23,525 bases of DNA from Clostridium sp. CAG:510 (GTDB lineage: Bacteria; Bacillota; Clostridia; Lachnospirales; Lachnospiraceae). The notes beneath the pieces were generated by a model that searched no databases, had not been told where the DNA came from, and worked only from the letters and a program-made list of their open reading frames with translations. The stretch is taken from assembly GCA_000434615.1 (NCBI GenBank), contig FR880832.1, positions 101,399 through 124,923 of the forward strand. The letters run 5' to 3'. The translations under genes were made by a program, and so were the position numbers. Shown piece by piece: positions 1-7,965 of this stretch. Each line of letters starts with the position of its first letter. Positions within the stretch are counted from its first letter, which is position 1.

Positions 1-352
1 CACCGCTCTTCCAGATATCCTGCTCCGTCTTAAAACGGTACTTTTCTTTCCGTAAGGCTTCCTTTTCTTCTTCCAGATGTTTGAAACCATCCTGCAGAAT
101 TTCCATTTTCTTATCGAAAAACAGGGTTTCGTCTTTCAGGCGTTTGTGCTCTAAAACCATTTTGTGGTTCAAAAGATCTATTTCCTTCCGGAACTGGGTT
201 CTTTCGCGTATCAGCTTTTCCCTGTCCTCTTTCAAAGCCTTTTTCTCATTCTCGATGCGTACCGTTTCCTTAAACAGAAAGTGCTTCAGTTCCTTTAACG
301 CATCTTCATCTTCTCCCCGTAATGCATCCAGATTTCTTGCGTCTATATCCAT
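1..352 (-). CDS. Coiled-coil protein, C-terminus outside window
   Basis: An open frame starts at ATG 352-350 (protein begins MDIDARNLDALRGEDEDALK) and stays open to the window edge, so 117 codons are seen and the C-terminus is missing. A GGAGG-type ribosome binding site lies just upstream (positions 356-361). The visible part is very rich in Glu and Lys with a heptad-like pattern of Leu, Ile and Phe, which points to a long coiled coil; no signal peptide or membrane segment is seen. It follows the 48-aa membrane protein by 15 nt and is probably the next gene of the same operon. I do not recognise the family; a structural or scaffold role is only a guess. The frame on the opposite strand here (81-371) is its shadow. 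Confidence 0.8.
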   Translation of the reverse strand, partial: MDIDARNLDALRGEDEDALKELKHFLFKETVRIENEKKALKEDREKLIRERTQFRKEIDLLNHKMVLEHKRLKDETLFFDKKMEILQDGFKHLEEEKEALRKEKYRFKTEQDIWKSG

Positions 353-367
353 GCTTCCTCCGAAACG

Positions 368-514
368 CTAACAACAGTCGTAACAGTTATAACCGACAAA
401 CAACAACAGGGCAATAATAATAATACCCACCAGGTCGTTTCTAAGAAACAGCATAATCAGCATTCCTAAGGCAATAAACATCGCCATGAGTCCTATCAGC
501 TTTCTTTTATTCAT
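368..514 (-). CDS. 48-aa membrane microprotein ending in Cys-Tyr-Asp-Cys-Cys
   Basis: A 48-residue protein from ATG 514 (MNKRKLIGLMAMF...). The frame also opens at a GTG at 550, but the ATG is preferred because a purine-rich stretch (GGGGAAGAAGG) lies just before it. Basic residues at the N-terminus are followed by one hydrophobic segment (about residues 8-22), a short polar break RND, and a second hydrophobic segment (about 28-42), so it is likely a two-helix hairpin in the membrane. The tail ends CYDCC, three cysteines in five residues, which could bind metal, form disulfides or be acylated. It lies between gerW and the coiled-coil gene, all on one strand. Family unknown to me. Confidence 0.65.
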   Translation of the reverse strand: MNKRKLIGLMAMFIALGMLIMLFLRNDLVGIIIIALLLFVGYNCYDCC

Positions 515-539
515 ATCCTTCTTCCCCTTTTTATGCACC

Positions 540-571
540 GGGTATCCCACAGAGTCCTCACAGGGTATCCC
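540..571. repeat. Short direct repeat GGGTATCCC, two copies
   Basis: The near-palindromic 9-mer GGGTATCCC occurs at 540-548 and 563-571, in the 111-nt gap between gerW and the microprotein gene. The 23-bp period is close to two helical turns, so it could be a binding site, but it may be chance. No convincing promoter or terminator is seen in this gap. Confidence 0.4.
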
Positions 572-625
572 TATAGTTTAGGATATGAAGCTGTACTTTC
601 TTTGTTTCCTGCCGGTTAAGAAAGA

Positions 626-1027
626 TTACTGTTCAGCGGGAAATGCTGCGTCCACCGCTTCCTTATCGTCAATCTTTTCTTCCTTATCCTTCTTGCCAAA
701 TCTGTCTAAAATGTCAGGAACCATGTCCAAAATCTTGGTAACGGTATCCTGATTTTTAATGTTGACCAGTCTGGCGCTTCCGTTCTTGCCGATTACCAGT
801 ACGGCACTGGGAGTCATCTTTCCTCCGAGACCGCCTGCTCCGTTCTGGGTCTTCTTTTCATCGTTTACACCTGCTCCGGCGCCCACGCCGAAAGACACAT
901 CCACAAGAGGTAAAATAATGGTGTCACCAATCTGGGTTGCTTCCCCTACTACGGTTTTGGTGGAAAGGATGGTATCCATTCCCTTTAATAATGATTCTAC
1001 TACACCGCTGAACTGATTTTCTGCCAC
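626..1027 (-). CDS. gerW: GerW (YtfJ) family sporulation protein
   Basis: A 133-residue protein of the GerW/YtfJ family. In Bacillus subtilis the homologue is made in the forespore and is needed for normal germination; the biochemical role is not settled. The family pattern is clear: N-terminal 'SGVVESLLKGMDTILSTKTVVGE', then 'TIILPLVDVSFGVGAGAG', a Gly-rich loop, and 'MTPSAVLVIGKNG'. The last 30 residues are a charged Lys/Asp/Glu tail. The start is a GTG at 1027 with GGAGG eight bases upstream; no ATG fits the family N-terminus. It begins 3 nt after the stop of the DUF2953 gene, so the two are probably translationally coupled. The same gene pair (ytfI-ytfJ) exists in Bacillus, which supports both calls. 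Confidence 0.93.
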   Translation of the reverse strand: MAENQFSGVVESLLKGMDTILSTKTVVGEATQIGDTIILPLVDVSFGVGAGAGVNDEKKTQNGAGGLGGKMTPSAVLVIGKNGSARLVNIKNQDTVTKILDMVPDILDRFGKKDKEEKIDDKEAVDAAFPAEQ

Positions 1028-1030
1028 TTG

Positions 1031-2020
1031 CTAATCCTCCCTTTTCATCTCTTTTAAGAATACTTTAAGCTGCTTGTCCAATAAAATCTTAATGCCGTGG
1101 CGAACAAGTGTTGCCACCCTCACCTTGCCTTTTACAGAAAGTTCACCGTCCAGGACCTTGTTTTCAAAGTCTGCAGTGAAGGAAATTCTGTCCTCTATGA
1201 CCGGATAAAGCATGCCGTATACAGCGCACACATAACCGGTGGTATCCGGGGAACCGGTGCCGCATACAATGCGGGCGGTAAGCACCTTAGGCTTTATGCT
1301 TTTTAAGACGGCAAATATCCTTTCCTTCGTTCTTTTTAAGAACAGCCGGTTTTCTTCCGCTGTCAGGCGTTCTTTATAATACTCTACATTATCCCTGATA
1401 TTCTCCATTTTATCACAGAGTCCGGAAATTGTGAAGCGGGCTTTCTTTTCCGTGCCTTTCTCCTGCTTGTCCGCAGCCCGTTTTTCTGATGTTTTCTCTC
1501 CTGCGCTGCCTGTTTCCGATGAAGCCCGGTCCGTTTCTTGCGTTCCGTTTTCCTTTGTCTGCTGTGCCGCATTTCCGGTTCCCGCATTTTGCACACTTGG
1601 TGTTGCCGGTTGCTTTTCTTCTTTCACCGGCTTTGCGGCTTTTTCCGGCTTTGCCGCTTTGTCTGTTTCCTCTGCTTTGCCTTTGTCCGCTTTCTCAGGC
1701 TCTGCCACTTTGCCCTTGTCTGTCTTTTCCGGCTCTGTCGTTTTGCCTTTGTTCGCCTTCCGGGAACTCTTTAACCTTATGCCGAGAAGCCGCAGTGCCC
1801 AGCGGTTTTCATTGCCAGTACGCTGCCATTTGAAAGAAAGGATCGGATACAGAAAACTGACCGCCGCCACACCCTCTATCCTGTCTGCCTCTTTTTCTCC
1901 CGAAGCCCTGTACCGGATGGGCACGAAAAGCACCGCCAGTACCGTCAGTATCAGAAGCGCCAACAAAACCAGCAGAACGATACCGATAACGGCTAAAATC
2001 TGTAAAATCACATGCCACAT
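1031..2020 (-). CDS. DUF2953 membrane protein (YtfI-like)
   Basis: A 329-residue protein from ATG 2020 (MWHVILQILAV...). The frame extends to 2092, but that would overlap the upstream gene, whereas ATG 2020 starts 1 nt after that gene's stop and has AAAGGA nine bases before it. Residues about 4-34 form one long hydrophobic segment, followed by 'VPIRYRASGE' and 'VSFLYPILSFKWQ', typical of the DUF2953 N-terminus. Residues about 87-193 are a low-complexity insert of Lys, Glu, Ala, Pro and Thr with loose repeats such as EPEKADKGK. The C-terminal part (about 195-329) carries the second conserved block, ending in a basic amphipathic helix. Function is unknown; pairing with gerW suggests a sporulation or envelope role. 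Confidence 0.85.
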   Translation of the reverse strand: MWHVILQILAVIGIVLLVLLALLILTVLAVLFVPIRYRASGEKEADRIEGVAAVSFLYPILSFKWQRTGNENRWALRLLGIRLKSSRKANKGKTTEPEKTDKGKVAEPEKADKGKAEETDKAAKPEKAAKPVKEEKQPATPSVQNAGTGNAAQQTKENGTQETDRASSETGSAGEKTSEKRAADKQEKGTEKKARFTISGLCDKMENIRDNVEYYKERLTAEENRLFLKRTKERIFAVLKSIKPKVLTARIVCGTGSPDTTGYVCAVYGMLYPVIEDRISFTADFENKVLDGELSVKGKVRVATLVRHGIKILLDKQLKVFLKEMKRED

Positions 2021-2021
2021 A

Positions 2022-2336
2022 TTATTGTATCCTTTCGGATAAAAAATCCCTAAGCCTGCAGTCTCCCCGCTTTGCAAAACACTCCTCCGCAATTTTTTTC
2101 ACCACGTCCACTGCGTCGTCGTAGTCCTCTGCTATACCTACAATATACGGATTCTCCGAAGCATAAAACTCTTTGTTCAAGTCCTTTGCGTTTCGGATAT
2201 CCAGCTCGTCATCTGCACTCTGGGCAAATGCAATAATATAGGCATCCGGTATTTTCTTCTGCTTTTTTATCTTTTTCAGCAAAACGCCGGGCTTTTCCAC
2301 CTTTTCGCCAATATATAAATCAGGATAAAATTCCAT
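2022..2336 (-). CDS. Small conserved-looking protein of unknown function
   Basis: A 104-residue soluble protein starting at ATG 2336 with AGGAGG eight bases upstream. It begins MEFYPDLYIGEKVEKPG, has a basic stretch KKIKKQKK (residues 22-29), then 'DAYIIAFAQSADDELDIRNA' and an acidic helix 'AEDYDDAVDVVKKIAEECF'. No membrane segment, signal peptide or catalytic motif is recognised. It sits tightly between the NUDIX gene (16 nt) and the DUF2953 gene (1 nt), so it is surely part of that operon. The alternating beta and alpha pattern suggests a compact alpha/beta fold. I do not recognise the family and infer no function. Confidence 0.8.
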   Translation of the reverse strand: MEFYPDLYIGEKVEKPGVLLKKIKKQKKIPDAYIIAFAQSADDELDIRNAKDLNKEFYASENPYIVGIAEDYDDAVDVVKKIAEECFAKRGDCRLRDFLSERIQ

Positions 2337-2352
2337 GCAGTCATCCTCCTGT

Positions 2353-2805
2353 TTAATACTGTTTTCGGGTGCCCCAAAGATTATTTTGCTTCAGTTTCAG
2401 ATACTCGTTGTACGCCTTTTCCAAAATCTGCTTTTCGTTGGAAAATTTCAAAAGGTGGTATGCCTCATGATACTTATAATATCCGGAATCCATAAAATAT
2501 TCTTCACGCTGTGGTTTGCTGTAGTAGCTGTCCGCCATCATAAGATACCAGTGCACTTCTTTTTTTACAAAGTCCTCCGGAACGTTAAAGGTGTATTCAC
2601 TCTTTCCCACGTATTTTACGATGACCGGTCTGGTACCTGACTCTTCCAGTACTTCACGCAGGGCGGTATCCTTGAACTCCTCGCCCTCTTCCACGGTTCC
2701 CTTGGGTAAAACCCAGCCTTCATACTTGTTTTTGAAATTCTTGTATAAAAGAAGAATTTTCCCCCGGAAAATAACCACACCGCCGCAACTAATTGCTTCA
2801 ATCAT
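2353..2805 (-). CDS. NUDIX hydrolase
   Basis: A 150-residue NUDIX protein, expected to hydrolyse a nucleoside diphosphate linked to another group, with Mg or Mn. The Nudix box is complete (G-x5-E-x7-RE-V-x-EE-x-G-T, about residues 36-58), preceded by 'GWVLPKG'. The C-terminal region is long for a minimal MutT, with many Tyr and Lys residues ('DSYYSKPQREEYFMDSGYYKYHEA'). The substrate cannot be read from sequence; Ap4A-type, 8-oxo-dGTP or NDP-sugar are all possible. ATG 2805 has GGAGG seven bases upstream. A good promoter lies just before it (2859-2887), so it is likely the first gene of the operon running down to position 1. Confidence 0.9.
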   Translation of the reverse strand: MIEAISCGGVVIFRGKILLLYKNFKNKYEGWVLPKGTVEEGEEFKDTALREVLEESGTRPVIVKYVGKSEYTFNVPEDFVKKEVHWYLMMADSYYSKPQREEYFMDSGYYKYHEAYHLLKFSNEKQILEKAYNEYLKLKQNNLWGTRKQY

Positions 2806-2858
2806 TGCAATGCCTCCTGCCGCTTCTGGTGTGTCAAATGAAAACTTGACCTATCCAT

Positions 2859-2887
2859 AGTATAGACTATCCGGTCTTCTTTCGCAA
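2859..2887 (-). promoter_or_regulatory. Sigma-A-like promoter for the NUDIX-gerW operon
   Basis: On the minus strand, TTGCGA (2882-2887) and TATACT (2859-2864) are separated by 17 bp. It lies between the penicillin-binding protein stop and the NUDIX start. No strong terminator precedes it, so read-through from the upstream operon is also possible. Confidence 0.6.
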
Positions 2888-2890
2888 TAT

Positions 2891-4312
2891 TTAATTTTCC
2901 TGTTCAAAATAGGCGCGGAAGATTCTCTTTGCCATGGGAACCGCATAATCACCGCCGCTTCCGGCGCCCTCCACGATGATGGTAACTGCAATCTCGGGAT
3001 CCTCCGCAGGTGCGAAGCCGGTAAACCAGGCATGACTTTCGCCCTTGGTCTGTCCGTACTCGGCGGAGCCGGTTTTGCCCGCTACCGTAAATTCCAGACC
3101 GGACACCTTCTTTGCCGTACCTTCTTCCACAACCGCCTTCATAAGCTCCGTCAGTGCCTCCGACTCTTCCGTTGTCATCACTCTTTTGTATTCCTCCGGT
3201 GAAAATTTCTTTACAACCGTTCCGTTCTCCGATGTAACTGAGTCAATCAGATAGGGCTTCATCATCACTCCGCCGTTGGCGATTGCCTGGGTAATCATAT
3301 TCAGATGAAGCGGCGTCATCACCGTGGTCCCCTGACCGATGGCCGCCTGCAGACGCTCTGCATCGGTAAACTCTTCGGAAAAGGAAAACCGGCTCTGGGA
3401 ATACAAAAAGGAAACCGGCAGTTTTTCATTAAAGGAAAGCTCCTTTACCGTCTTTTCAAACGTCTCCCTGTCAATCTGCATTCCCATGTTGGCAAAGGAG
3501 GAATTGCAGGACTTGGCAAAGGACTCCGTAAAGTCCACCTTTCCGTGGCTGATGCCGTGGTAGCAGTTAATCCGGGCATTTGCCGTCTTGAAATATCCGG
3601 GACAATTAAAGGTATAGGATGCATATTCTTCCGGATGCTGCCGCATAAAGCAGAGGGCGGTCACAATCTTAAATGTGGAGCCGGGCGGATATAATCCCTG
3701 GGTTGCCCTGTTCATCAGCATGGCGCTGTCCGTATTTTCCGAAAGCTTATCCCAGTCCGCGGCAATAGTGTCCGGGTCGAAATCCGGTTTGGAAACCATG
3801 GCAATCACCTTGCCGGTTTTCACTTCCGTTACGATCACGGCGCCCCTGTAATTGTCAAGTGCCCTGGAAGCTGCCTCCTGCACCGGCACCTGCAGGGTGG
3901 TGTAGACATTATCTCCCGGATTTTTCGCTCCGGCGGTTTCGTTTATCACTTTTTCCGACAGTGGAATGTTGGACTGGATGAGGTAGGCATTCGCCTGTGC
4001 CTCCACGCCCGTTTTTCCCCGGGTGGAATATCCCACTACATGGGAAAAAAGATTTCCGTATGGGTACTTTCTTTCCTCCGAGCCGTTTTTTATCTTGGTT
4101 TCCGCCAGCACTTCCCCGCCGGAAGCATAAATGCTTCCACGGTAGTTCTGCGCTAAAAGGATTTTCTGCCGGGTGTTGTAGCTGTTGTTAAGCAAATCCT
4201 GTCCGTTCTGTTTCACATACAGACACAGATACGCAATCATACCCAAAAACAGGAATACAAAGCTGTACATCACCACATAGATGCTGCTGTTCTTCTCTTC
4301 AGGCTTTTTCAA
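2891..4312 (-). CDS. Class B penicillin-binding protein (transpeptidase)
   Basis: A 473-residue membrane-anchored DD-transpeptidase that cross-links peptidoglycan outside the cell. Residues about 11-33 form the single N-terminal membrane anchor. All three penicillin-binding motifs are present: S212-T-F-K215 in 'PPGSTFK', S268-C-N270, and K413-T-G415. The protein is short for a class B enzyme: the N-terminal dimerisation region is reduced, and there is no PASTA domain, which resembles the PbpA type. The start is a TTG at 4312 with GGAGG eight bases upstream; it overlaps the end of the SEDS gene by 14 nt, so the two are coupled and probably form one synthase complex. Whether the pair serves division, elongation or sporulation cannot be told from sequence. 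Confidence 0.93.
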   Translation of the reverse strand: MKKPEEKNSSIYVVMYSFVFLFLGMIAYLCLYVKQNGQDLLNNSYNTRQKILLAQNYRGSIYASGGEVLAETKIKNGSEERKYPYGNLFSHVVGYSTRGKTGVEAQANAYLIQSNIPLSEKVINETAGAKNPGDNVYTTLQVPVQEAASRALDNYRGAVIVTEVKTGKVIAMVSKPDFDPDTIAADWDKLSENTDSAMLMNRATQGLYPPGSTFKIVTALCFMRQHPEEYASYTFNCPGYFKTANARINCYHGISHGKVDFTESFAKSCNSSFANMGMQIDRETFEKTVKELSFNEKLPVSFLYSQSRFSFSEEFTDAERLQAAIGQGTTVMTPLHLNMITQAIANGGVMMKPYLIDSVTSENGTVVKKFSPEEYKRVMTTEESEALTELMKAVVEEGTAKKVSGLEFTVAGKTGSAEYGQTKGESHAWFTGFAPAEDPEIAVTIIVEGAGSGGDYAVPMAKRIFRAYFEQEN

Positions 4313-5633
4313 GGCAGTGTCCTCCTTCCTTCCGATAGCGGATATAGACCGCCTGCATCAGATAAAATAACAGTATGGAAGTAAGCAAAGAGCTGCCTCC
4401 GTAGCTGATAAAGGGTAAGGTCACACCTGTCAGCGGAATAAATTTGATACCGCCGCCGATGGTTAAAAATATCTGGAACAGATACGTGACGGCTCCGCCG
4501 AGACAGATAAGCTTATAGAATTTATCTTCTGTTTTCAGTCCAATCTGCATCATCATAAGGAAGCTGCTTACGGAAATCAGCAGAATGCAGATACCGGTAA
4601 CAATGCCCATTTCCTCACAGATGGCAGAAAAAATAAAGTCCGTTTCCACATATGGGATGTCCTCCGGGCCACCGTTCATAAGTCCTAACCCGAACCAGCC
4701 TCCGGCGCCTATGGAAAACAGGGACTGGGCAATCTGGAAGCCCTGGTTGTCAATGTAGGCAAACGGGTTCCACCACGCCTGCACCCTGACCCGCACATGA
4801 CGGAAAATCTTATACGCTGCAACCGCTCCGCCGCAAAGTCCCGCTATGCCGAGTGTCAGATATAGATAGCTGTTCGTCGCCATGAAAAGCACACAAAGAT
4901 AGGTCATAAAGAAAATGAGGGCGCTGCCGAGGTCACGTTCCGCCACCAGCAAAAGCACATGGGCTGCCGCTCCTATGCTGACAAGCACCACTCTCTTAAA
5001 ATCCGTTTTTTCCGCCAGAAAGGAGGCTAAGTAAAACAAAAACAGAAGTTTTACCGGCTCCGACGGCTGGAAGGTAATGCCGCGGAACGTAAGGGAAAGC
5101 TTGGAACCGGAGGTTACATTTCCCAGCACCAGAACCACCGCCAGCAGCAACACGCCCACAAGCAGGTACAAAATCCCTATTTTTCGGAAGTTCTTCCCTT
5201 TTTCCATAAGGAAAACCACTAAAAGTCCCAACAGGAATGAAACCGTCATAATCATAAGCTGCCGGACGGCTTTCGTTGTCGCCAGTCTCGTAAGCATAAT
5301 AATGCCGATACCAAGCAGCATGCACATGTTATTTAACAGAAGGCGGTTGCACTGCTCATACATCAGATGGGTACAGGACAAAACCAGGATGAGCAGAAGC
5401 TGCGTCACAATGTATATGGCCGGATAGGTATAATCCTCCCTCTCCCCCTGCTTCACATACAGGGTAAAAAAGGCAAAGAACTGCACCGCAAACAGGTAGA
5501 ACCACTGTCTGACGTAAAAAAGTGTGTTCTTCCTCTCCTTTTTATAGGAAAATGCTAAAAAGCATTCCAGCGTGTATATGACCATCAGCACCGATATGAT
5601 GTATTTTGAAAGCTCGGAAACCCATATTTCCAT
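4299..5633 (-). CDS. FtsW/RodA/SpoVE-family (SEDS) glycosyltransferase
   Basis: A 444-residue polytopic membrane protein of the SEDS family, which polymerises lipid II into glycan strands together with a class B penicillin-binding protein. Key motifs are present: 'FQPSEPVKL' (188-196), the acidic residue D234 in 'AERDLGSA' that matches the catalytic Asp of RodA, the 'WWNPFAY' and 'GFQIAQS' loop, and 'PLTGVTLPFISYGGSS' (400-415). About 12 membrane segments are expected, with extra N-terminal segments compared with a minimal RodA. The start is ATG 5633 with AAGG close upstream, 23 nt after the U32 gene. The partner is the overlapping downstream penicillin-binding protein. It is not possible to choose between FtsW, RodA and SpoVE by sequence alone. 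Confidence 0.93.
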   Translation of the reverse strand: MEIWVSELSKYIISVLMVIYTLECFLAFSYKKERKNTLFYVRQWFYLFAVQFFAFFTLYVKQGEREDYTYPAIYIVTQLLLILVLSCTHLMYEQCNRLLLNNMCMLLGIGIIMLTRLATTKAVRQLMIMTVSFLLGLLVVFLMEKGKNFRKIGILYLLVGVLLLAVVLVLGNVTSGSKLSLTFRGITFQPSEPVKLLFLFYLASFLAEKTDFKRVVLVSIGAAAHVLLLVAERDLGSALIFFMTYLCVLFMATNSYLYLTLGIAGLCGGAVAAYKIFRHVRVRVQAWWNPFAYIDNQGFQIAQSLFSIGAGGWFGLGLMNGGPEDIPYVETDFIFSAICEEMGIVTGICILLISVSSFLMMMQIGLKTEDKFYKLICLGGAVTYLFQIFLTIGGGIKFIPLTGVTLPFISYGGSSLLTSILLFYLMQAVYIRYRKEGGHCLEKA

Positions 5634-5656
5634 CCCTTATCCTGCCTTTCTTATGC

Positions 5657-7927
5657 TTAGTCCACGCCCCTCTTTTCATGTCCCTTGGTAAATTCCGTAA
5701 AGGGCGGCTCCATGCTGCCTCCTTCCATACGGTTTTTGAAGAACTTAAGAACTGCCTTCGTTTCCCGGTAGTCCTCCGACGTAAACTGTATCCGCAGAAT
5801 ATCATCCGTTTGTATCGAAATAGTATCATGCAGGGAAAGGGGCACGGAATTTAGGATTACATTATAGCAGTAACGACAGTGCAGCATAACCGGAAATTCT
5901 TTCCTGTAACGGTCCCTCAGTCGATTTTCGCCCATATGTGCGGATTTTATACATTTCTCCATGGTCCTCTGGGTACAGTTTGCCGTTACCATAAGAGGAA
6001 TGCGGCCGTACACCACATGCTCGGTAAGTATGCCCGTTTCCATGCGGGATAAGGACTTCTGTTCCCTGTGGTTTAATTCATACGGCATGCAGTAGCTTTC
6101 CGCAAGCGGCTCATAGAAGGAAACCGTTTTCTTATTAAAGCAGTACATACCTGCATCCAGTCGAATGTTTCCTTTGTAATCGTTTTTTTGCAAAAATCCC
6201 AGTGTTTCCAAATTTCGCACCAGTACACCGTCCACACGGTTCATAAGAGGAAGAAGCTTCTTAAGGAAATCCTTGTCCTTGTCTCGCACGATAAACGGCA
6301 GGGCAATGTATACTTTCTTTCCGCCGTTTCGGCAAGCATCTGTTTCCGCCTCTCCCACAACACCTGCTTCGTTCCGGAAATCCGACTCCAGATAGACCGT
6401 ATCGTAAGAAAAATCACTCTCCAGAAGAGCAGTAAGCTGCTCTTTTTTCTGCACAAGAACCGCATGCTCCTGTCCGTTTGCGGCTGCTTTCCTTTGCCCT
6501 GCAGCACATTCTGACACCGTATCTTTTCCTGCCTGCCCCGTTTTGCCGTCCGGTGCTGCAGTATTTTCCTGTGCAGGCACTTCTTCTGCCTTATTTTCCG
6601 TCCTTTCTATGGGATAATAGAGTTTGAGCAGCTTCTCCATGCCCTGCCTGCGCAACTCGTTCATGGTCTTTAAAGGATAAAAACAGTCGGCGTCCATTTC
6701 TATGTGCATCTGCTCCGGGCTGACGGCAAAGAACGTATCGCCCAGCTTGCCGAAGCACTTCCTGACATTTTCCTCCGTGATGGGATTTTTCTGCGCCTTG
6801 TCTACCTCCGGACCCGTAAGGAATATTTCTCTTTCCGTCTGCAGCACTTTTACACGAAAGGCAGCAGGCTTCCCCACATGAAGGGTAATCTCCATGCTGA
6901 CGGGTGCTTTTTTCTTTTTCTCCGCCGGTACGTCGATATAGGTCTCCCGGATGCGTTTCAGCACGGACTCTTCACTGCCGTTGTAGGCTGGGGAATTAAG
7001 TGTTATCATATCCGCACCGTTCTGCTTGTAATAATAACCGTCCTGAATCTGGGAACGGATATACAGGGAAGATAAAAAATCCAAATCCTTTTTATCCACC
7101 CGGTACCCTTCCCTTCCAACCTGAAAATACCGGTCAATATATTTCCGGTATACGGAGGTTACTCCCGCTGCATACTCCGCCTTCTTCATACGTCCTTCTA
7201 TCTTAAAGGAGTCCACGCCTGCCTCAATCAGATCCGGCAGAATGGATAAGGTACACATATCCTTCATGCTGAGCGGATACACTTCCTTTTTTCCGCTGCT
7301 TCCTCCCGCAGTTTCCACCTGATAGGGAAGTCTGCAGGGCTGGGCGCACCTGCCCCTGTTGCCGCTGCGTCCGCCTATGATGCTGCTCATGAGGCACTGT
7401 CCCGAATAACAGTAACACATGGCGCCGTGCACAAAGACTTCTATTTCAATGCCGGTGTCTTCTTTGATTTTTTTGATTTCCTGTAAGGAAAGCTCTCTTG
7501 CCGGAACGATGCGCTCTGCCCCCAGGCTCTGTAAAAAAGCCGTACCCATACTGCCCGTCAGAGTCATCTGGGTACTGGCATGCAGGGAAAGACCGGAAAA
7601 GGCTTCCTTCAGAGCGGTAAATACACCGAAATCCTGCACAATCACACCGTTCAGTCCCGCCTCGTAAAACGGTTTCATATAGGGAACCAGCTCGGAAAGC
7701 TCTCCGTCCTTTAATAAGGTATTGACCGTCATATAGACTTTTTTTCCACATACATGGGCATACAGAATGGCTTTGCAGATTTCTTCATCCGTAAAGTTGT
7801 CCGCATAGGCTCTTGCACTGAATTTGCTTCCGCCTAAATAAACGGCATCCGCTCCCGCCTGTATAGCTCCCAAAAAACATTCATAATTTCCTGCCGGAGC
7901 AAGCAGTTCCACATTTCTCTTTTCCAT
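5657..7927 (-). CDS. U32 family peptidase (RlhA/DUF3656-type)
   Basis: A 756-residue U32 family protein. Characterised relatives RlhA and TrhP hydroxylate a cytidine or uridine in rRNA or tRNA, so an RNA-modifying role is as likely as proteolysis. The N-terminal barrel starts 'VELLAPAGNYECFLGAIQAGADAVYLGG' and the U32 signature is at about 163-181. Cysteines 171, 178, 194 and 198 match those expected to hold an Fe-S cluster. A low-complexity Ala/Glu/Gln linker (about residues 441-499) joins it to a C-terminal domain with 'CRYCYNVILNSVPLSL'. ATG 7927 fits the family start, yet no good Shine-Dalgarno is near; the gene begins right after the zapA terminator-like hairpin. It is 23 nt upstream of the SEDS gene. 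Confidence 0.93.
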   Translation of the reverse strand: MEKRNVELLAPAGNYECFLGAIQAGADAVYLGGSKFSARAYADNFTDEEICKAILYAHVCGKKVYMTVNTLLKDGELSELVPYMKPFYEAGLNGVIVQDFGVFTALKEAFSGLSLHASTQMTLTGSMGTAFLQSLGAERIVPARELSLQEIKKIKEDTGIEIEVFVHGAMCYCYSGQCLMSSIIGGRSGNRGRCAQPCRLPYQVETAGGSSGKKEVYPLSMKDMCTLSILPDLIEAGVDSFKIEGRMKKAEYAAGVTSVYRKYIDRYFQVGREGYRVDKKDLDFLSSLYIRSQIQDGYYYKQNGADMITLNSPAYNGSEESVLKRIRETYIDVPAEKKKKAPVSMEITLHVGKPAAFRVKVLQTEREIFLTGPEVDKAQKNPITEENVRKCFGKLGDTFFAVSPEQMHIEMDADCFYPLKTMNELRRQGMEKLLKLYYPIERTENKAEEVPAQENTAAPDGKTGQAGKDTVSECAAGQRKAAANGQEHAVLVQKKEQLTALLESDFSYDTVYLESDFRNEAGVVGEAETDACRNGGKKVYIALPFIVRDKDKDFLKKLLPLMNRVDGVLVRNLETLGFLQKNDYKGNIRLDAGMYCFNKKTVSFYEPLAESYCMPYELNHREQKSLSRMETGILTEHVVYGRIPLMVTANCTQRTMEKCIKSAHMGENRLRDRYRKEFPVMLHCRYCYNVILNSVPLSLHDTISIQTDDILRIQFTSEDYRETKAVLKFFKNRMEGGSMEPPFTEFTKGHEKRGVD

Positions 7928-7930
7928 ATA

Positions 7931-7958
7931 TAAAATAACGCTGCCCCACCGGACAGCG
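7931..7958 (-). terminator. Terminator-like hairpin after zapA
   Basis: On the minus strand an 8-bp stem with one G-T wobble (7951-7958 with 7939-7946, loop 7947-7950) is followed by TTATTTTA. It begins 8 nt after the zapA stop and ends just before the U32 start codon at 7927. It may act as a partial terminator that lowers U32, SEDS and penicillin-binding protein expression. Confidence 0.6.
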
Positions 7959-7965
7959 CCCTTTC

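Noticed and set aside
515..550. GTG start giving a 60-aa version of the membrane microprotein
   Set aside because: The extra N-terminus is formed by the GGGTATCCC repeat DNA, and the ribosome site favours ATG 514.
1431..2042. 203-residue open frame on the plus strand, Ser/Phe/Ala-rich
   Set aside because: It is the antisense shadow of the Lys/Glu/Ala-rich DUF2953 gene; it has no ribosome site or family pattern.
6188..6514. 108-residue plus-strand open frame within the U32 gene
   Set aside because: It is antisense to the linker and C-terminal domain of a well-supported gene, with no independent signals.
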